Shown: positions 60,340 to 64,000 of the stretch, piece after piece | Position numbering within the stretch: position 1 is the stretch's first letter | Layout: every line of letters starts with the position of its first letter | From: Candidatus Brachythrix odensensis | GTDB lineage: Bacteria > Chloroflexota > Anaerolineae > J036 > Brachytrichaceae | Length of the DNA stretch: 64,000 bases | Reading direction: 5' to 3' | Assembly: GCA_016714465.1 (NCBI GenBank) | Contig: JADKDT010000016.1 | Coordinates: 36,568-100,567, forward strand | Program-made: the position numbers and the translations under genes | Notes under the pieces: model-generated | Database searches by the model: none | The model's input: only the letters and a program-made list of their open reading frames with translations | Told to the model about the DNA's origin: nothing

Positions 60340-61818
60340 ATGAAACGAAGAATCGCCGCTCGGCAGGGCGTTGAGCTGGCTGCGCTAGCGGTGTTGGCGA
60401 TCGTTGCCATCTTCCTGGGCGGGAATGCGCTGTCTTTCGTTGCCGATCGCAACCGCCTGCCTGCGAACACTTATATTTCCGACATTGACGCGTCGGGATT
60501 GAGCGCCGACGATGCCATCAGCCGGACTGTGCGGGCGCTCAGCGAGCCCGTCGCCCTCAGTTATGCCGGCGAGGCCGTTAGCCTTGACCCAGGATCAGTC
60601 GAAGTCCGCCTGAATCAGGCGGTTGCCCGCCTGCAAATCGACCAGATACTCCGCCAGAAGCAGTCGCTTGACCAGTTCCCGGGCCACATTTTGCGCCGAA
60701 CCAGTCAGAGCCGGATCCCGGCCCCGATCGTGTACTCGGAGAGCCGCCTTTCGACCTTCCTGCTCGGCCTGGCCGCTCGCTTTGACCGAGAACCGGGCCT
60801 CGCGCCGGCCGGTACGGATGGGTCGGCGGCAGCGGCCTCGGCCGGGCGTCAACTCAATTTCGTTGAGGCCCGCGATGCTCTGATTGGTGTGCTGGCCCGT
60901 TCCTCGGATCGCCAGCTTACCTTGCCGATTGACGTGGTAGGGGGCGGCCCGGCGACCGTGCGTTCGCTCGAACCTGCCCTGCGCCAACAACTTGCGAGTT
61001 TTGTCGGGCAGGGCGGTGTGGCCTCTATCTACATCAAGAATTTGCGCGGTGGCGACGAGCTATCGATCAATGCCGACACTGCAACGTCGGCCCAGGGGTG
61101 GCTCAGACTTCTGGTGGTTTTGGACGCAATCCGGGGTGCCGACACGCCGCTGAGCGGGGTGGCAGCCGACAGCGCGGTCAGCGCGATCGTGGATGGCAGC
61201 GCCAACGCCGCCAACGCGTTATTGCGATCAGCGGGGGCCGGGGAGGCTCAATCCGGCGTGCAGCAGTTGAATGGCACCCTCCGGAAGCTCGGGCTGTTGA
61301 GCACCTTCCTCGCTCAGCCGTTCGATCAGCAATCCGCGCCCGCGACTGTGGTCACGCCGGCCAACCTGCGCGCTCCGGGGGATGCGGCGCTTGATAAGAA
61401 CGCTCAATCAACGGCGTCGGAGATCGGGGCGGTATTCGAGGCGCTGGCGGCCTGCCGAACGGGCGGAGGCGCCTTTGCTGTTGCCTTTCCGAAGGGGATG
61501 ACCCCGGCCAAGTGCGAGGCGATGTTGAACCTTCTTGCCCGGAATTCCAACGTCGGGCTGATCGACGCGAATGTGGCCGGCGCGGCGGTTTTTCACCGCC
61601 AAAATTGGGACGCCAACACCCATGCTGACGCGGCGCTGGTGACCACGCGCGATGCCGATTACATTCTGGTGGTTGCGCTTTCCCAGTCCCGGGCTGCCCT
61701 GAACTGGGCGGACAGCTCGGCCCTGATCGGGTCGGTCACCCGAAGCACACACGCCTTTTTTGCGGGCGGCCAGGTTCCAGCCGCATCAACGCCGCTGACC
61801 TCGGCGCCCAGGCCGTAG
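60340..61818 (+). CDS. membrane-anchored protein with degenerate class A beta-lactamase fold
   Basis: A 492-residue protein. One N-terminal anchor (about residues 12-30) is followed by a peptidoglycan-binding-like domain (NTYISDIDASGLSADDAISR), then a domain laid out like class A beta-lactamases: VASIYIKNLRGGDELSINAD before the nucleophile position, ANAANALLRSAGAG at the SDN region and NWDANTHADAALV after the KTG strand. The S-x-x-K is S250-A-Q-G253 (no Lys), the KTG triad is replaced by RQN, and SDN reads SANAAN, so hydrolysis is not expected. It may be a binding scaffold. Confidence 0.7.
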   Translation: MKRRIAARQGVELAALAVLAIVAIFLGGNALSFVADRNRLPANTYISDIDASGLSADDAISRTVRALSEPVALSYAGEAVSLDPGSVEVRLNQAVARLQIDQILRQKQSLDQFPGHILRRTSQSRIPAPIVYSESRLSTFLLGLAARFDREPGLAPAGTDGSAAAASAGRQLNFVEARDALIGVLARSSDRQLTLPIDVVGGGPATVRSLEPALRQQLASFVGQGGVASIYIKNLRGGDELSINADTATSAQGWLRLLVVLDAIRGADTPLSGVAADSAVSAIVDGSANAANALLRSAGAGEAQSGVQQLNGTLRKLGLLSTFLAQPFDQQSAPATVVTPANLRAPGDAALDKNAQSTASEIGAVFEALAACRTGGGAFAVAFPKGMTPAKCEAMLNLLARNSNVGLIDANVAGAAVFHRQNWDANTHADAALVTTRDADYILVVALSQSRAALNWADSSALIGSVTRSTHAFFAGGQVPAASTPLTSAPRP

Positions 61819-61922
61819 GCCCGTCCAGTCAATACGGTCCATTTCGCATAGGCACTGTCTAATTTCACCACTATTTCGTTTGCCTTTGCCAAGAATAGGG
61901 ACCGAGGCAGCTCACATACCAG

Positions 61923-61969
61923 CTCGAAACAGAAATGCCCCACCGATTTCGGGGCATTTCTGTTTCGAG
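61923..61969. repeat. perfect 19-bp palindrome between convergent genes
   Basis: Arms 61923-61941 and 61951-61969, 9-base loop, inner stem AATGCCCC / GGGGCATT. It shares the GAAAC..GTTTC outer stem with other palindromes of the window, but its core is GCCCC rather than CCCCGGC. It lies between the beta-lactamase-fold gene (stop 61818) and ssnA (stop 61977), so a bidirectional terminator is plausible. Confidence 0.8.
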
Positions 61970-61976
61970 ATATCCC

Positions 61977-63324
61977 CTAGGCCTGATACCGCGCCCAGGC
62001 CTTGACCGCCAGCTCCCGCGCACGCGCGGCGATCTCCTTCTCGTCAAGGTCGACAATCCGGCGATCCTGCATCAATATTCGCCCAGCGCACATCGTCATC
62101 GTCACCATTTGGGCTCCAAAGCCAAACAGGATGTGCCAGGGGAGATTACCCGCGCTGAGAGGGGTAGGGGCGAGGTAATCCACCAGAATCAGGTCAGCAT
62201 GGGCGCCTGCTTCCAGTGCGCCAAGGCGCGCATTTGGGAAGAACATCCCGGCAAGCGCCGCATTGTTGGTCACGCCCATCTCTGTGATTAACGACCCATT
62301 TGCGCGGCGGGGATCACGGTGAGCCGCCTTGTGCAGGAAGTAGGCCGCCTTCCACTCGTCCCACATCGCATGCGAGAACCCATCGGTGCCAAGGCAGACC
62401 TTGATGCCAAGACGGGTCAGGCCCTCGATGTCGGCGGCTCCGACCGCATTGTTCATATTTGAACGCGGTTGGTGGGTCACCCACGTGCCGGTCTCGGCCA
62501 GGATCTCCGCCTCGCGCGCATCCGCGCACGCAATGCGCGGCAATGGAGCGTGGCCCGAGGATGCCATGCCGCTGCAGGCGATCCACCACCCGCGTGCCAC
62601 TCCGCTTGAGGCTGTCATACTCGTCCGACTCGTGCTCGGCCACGTGGATGTGAAAGCCGCCGCCTTCGGGCAGCGCAGCGCGACATGCCTCGAGCGATGC
62701 GTCGGACAGGCTCAGGCTGGCGTGCAGGCCCAAATGTCGCCGCCAGACGGGCCGGGCGCTCGGAACGGACCTGCGGATGAAGCGCACGTTCTCGTCGATT
62801 CCGGCCTTCAGCTTGTCAGGACCGTCCCTGTCGCTGACTTCGTAACACAGGCAGGCCCGCAGCCCGGCCGTTTCCACCACATCGGCGATCGCATCGAGCG
62901 AACCCGCGATGGCGTTTGGCGAAGCGTGATGGTCAATCAGGGTCGTTGTGCCGTTTCGGATGGCGTCGACCATGAAGATCTCGGCTGAGGCCCGCACATC
63001 CTCCACCGACAGGGCCTTATCCAGCTTCCACCACAGGCGCTCCAAAATATCCGGGAAGTCCTTTGGCGAATCACCCGGAATTGCCATCCCGCGCGCAAAC
63101 GCGCCATAGAAGTGGGTGTGGGCGCAGATGTTTCCGGGCATGAGGAGCTGTGCGCCCGCGTCTAGGGTCTTATCCTCCGGATAGCGCGCGCGCATCTCGG
63201 CGTCCGGCCCCAGCCCGCCGATCCGGTCATCAACGACTCGCAAGGCGTGACCGGGCAGGATTCGGTTTTCGTCACCCCAGGTAACCAGGGTGGCGTTGGT
63301 GATCAAAAGAGGTTTATTGGCCAT
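61977..63324 (-). CDS. ssnA: SsnA-like amidohydrolase (frameshifted)
   Basis: Metal-dependent amidohydrolase of about 449 residues, of the SsnA/ATZ-TRZ type linked in other bacteria to selenium-dependent purine catabolism. The start MANKPLLITNATLVTWGDEN, the metal H-x-H in ICAHTHFYGAF, ITGTTTLIDHH-like residues, and HIHVAEHESDEYDSLKRSG fit. After AAHCVRG near 62525 the frame shifts; DAREAEILAETGTWVTHQPR and GIKVCLGTDGFSHAMWDEWK (metal Asp) follow, ending at 61977. A longer start at 63357 lies inside a palindrome and is rejected. Confidence 0.8.
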
Positions 63325-63345
63325 GGGCTCCGTTACCAATTCGCG

Positions 63346-63390
63346 GCCGGAAGCCATGCCCCCGGCAAAGCCGGGGGCATGGCTTCCGGC
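63346..63390. repeat. perfect 21-bp palindrome of the CCCCGGC family, arcC/ssnA gap
   Basis: Arms 63346-63366 and 63370-63390 are perfect complements with an AAA loop; core TGCCCCCGGC / GCCGGGGGCA. It lies between arcC and ssnA, both on the minus strand. Confidence 0.85.
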
Positions 63391-63409
63391 AATTACGCTT
63401 CTGAAGTGT

Positions 63410-64000
63410 TCATGGCACGATCCGCGTGCCGGTTTCGCCGCGCACGGCGCGGCTGAGGTTCTCCAGGCTGGTGATGATGGCCGGCTTGCCTGCCCGTTCG
63501 ACGAAATCGATGGCCGCTTCGATCTTCGGCTTCATACTGCCTGGCGCGAAGTGCCCTTCACTCAGGTATTGCTTTGCTTCGGCCACGGTGACCGCGTCCA
63601 GCCATTTTTGGTTGGGCTTGTTGAAGTTGATGGCCACCTTCTCGACGGCAGTAGCGATCAGAAAGACATCAGTTGGCAAGCTGCTCGAGATTAACGCGCC
63701 CCCAAAGTCCTTGTCGATGACGGCTTCAACACCCACCAGGTCACCCTGTGCGGTTTCCATGACCGGAATCCCCGCCGCCGCCGACCGCGATCACGACAAA
63801 ACCCTCATCGATAAGCGCCCAGATCGCGTCACGCTCAATAATTCTGACGGGTCGAGGTGAGGCAACGACCCGCCGCCAACCGCGCCCAGCATCCTCCACC
63901 ATCGTCCAGCCGTCGTTGGCCATTTTGACCCGCGCGTCAGCCTCGCTCATGAAAGATCCGATGGGTTTGCTGGGTTTCCTGAAGGCCGGATCATTGAGGT
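63410..64000 (-). CDS. arcC: carbamate kinase, C-terminal part (cut by window end, frameshifted)
   Basis: Makes ATP and carbamate from carbamoyl phosphate (reversible). The visible part has DPAFRKPSKPIGSFM, DGWTMVEDAGRGWRRVV, VVIAVGGGG, then in another frame IPVMETAQGDLVGVEAVIDK, NFNKPNQKWLDAVTVAEAKQ and YLSEGHFAPGSMKPKIEAAI. The break is a missing base in the CCCC run at 63770-63773. The N-terminal third is beyond the window. The pairing with ssnA matches purine/selenium clusters, where carbamate kinase takes the final step. Confidence 0.85.

Noticed and set aside
63325..63357. Upstream start of ssnA at 63357
   Set aside because: It would place the N-terminus inside the palindrome at 63346-63390; MANKPLL at 63324 is the family start.
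1..64000. tRNA, rRNA or riboswitch genes
   Set aside because: No T-loop plus acceptor pairing, rRNA-like stretch or known riboswitch pattern could be found by eye; a covariance search would be needed to exclude small RNAs.

Overview
The window is 64 kb of GC-rich (by eye about 60-65% GC), densely packed bacterial chromosome. No gap between genes exceeds about 210 bases, and I see no rRNA, tRNA, CRISPR array, insertion sequence or prophage. Gene content suggests a Chloroflexota-like bacterium: infC with a long acidic tail, a class C penicillin-binding protein, long-form RmlA, CcmC/CcmD, an MshA-like glycosyltransferase, TolB-like and WXG100 proteins, and many transcripts that look leaderless. 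That assignment is an inference, since no marker phylogeny could be run.

Layout. 0-5.6 kb: alaS (minus, cut by the window edge), diverging from infC-rpmI-rplT, then a DUF4126 membrane protein, holB and a methyltransferase. 5.7-11.2 kb: a minus-strand run of aldo/keto reductase, iron alcohol dehydrogenase, GT4 glycosyltransferase, VOC protein and a double-domain solute-binding lipoprotein. 11.3-20.5 kb: XdhC, an MFS exporter, NUDIX - TolB-like - GT2, PBP1C and a GT39-like membrane glycosyltransferase. 20.6-25.7 kb: a DGPF protein with its ECF42 sigma factor, ketopantoate reductase, a PhnG-like protein, a PLD lipoprotein and an iodotyrosine-deiodinase-like flavoprotein. 25.9-33.3 kb: a repeat protein, amine oxidase, esterase, MFS, a GntR regulator overlapping an amidase, and a PPOX-like protein. 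33.3-44.9 kb: mutS, an AlbA-type regulator, a lamin-tail protein, a degenerate tyrosine recombinase, a CrtI-like oxidoreductase, sulfatase, nadE, a deacetylase and an FkbM methyltransferase. 44.9-46.5 kb: a WXG100 / HExxH-peptidase toxin-like protein with an overlapping candidate immunity gene. 46.6-53.4 kb: DUF1059, M19 dipeptidase, a tandem adenylate kinase, a sialidase-like protein, a class IV aminotransferase and an MlrC-like peptidase. 53.5-55.9 kb: ccmC - ccmD - a permuted CcdA-like protein - a VC0807-like protein. 55.9-64 kb: a membrane-TPR protein, GNAT, SCP2 - rmlA - polyprenyl synthase, a degenerate beta-lactamase-fold protein, then ssnA and arcC (cut by the window edge).

Three patterns span the window. 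First, about 17 genes have a TATAAT-like box 6-10 bases before the start codon, which predicts leaderless transcripts; several divergent pairs share one symmetric box. Second, six intergenic palindromes of about 40-55 bp carry related sequence, four of them with a CCCCGGC-3 nt-GCCGGGG-type core, and their arms differ but stay complementary. Third, at least a dozen otherwise convincing genes are broken by one- or two-base indels, mostly in short G/C runs. Unpolished-read error is the simplest explanation, so most of these genes are probably intact in the organism.
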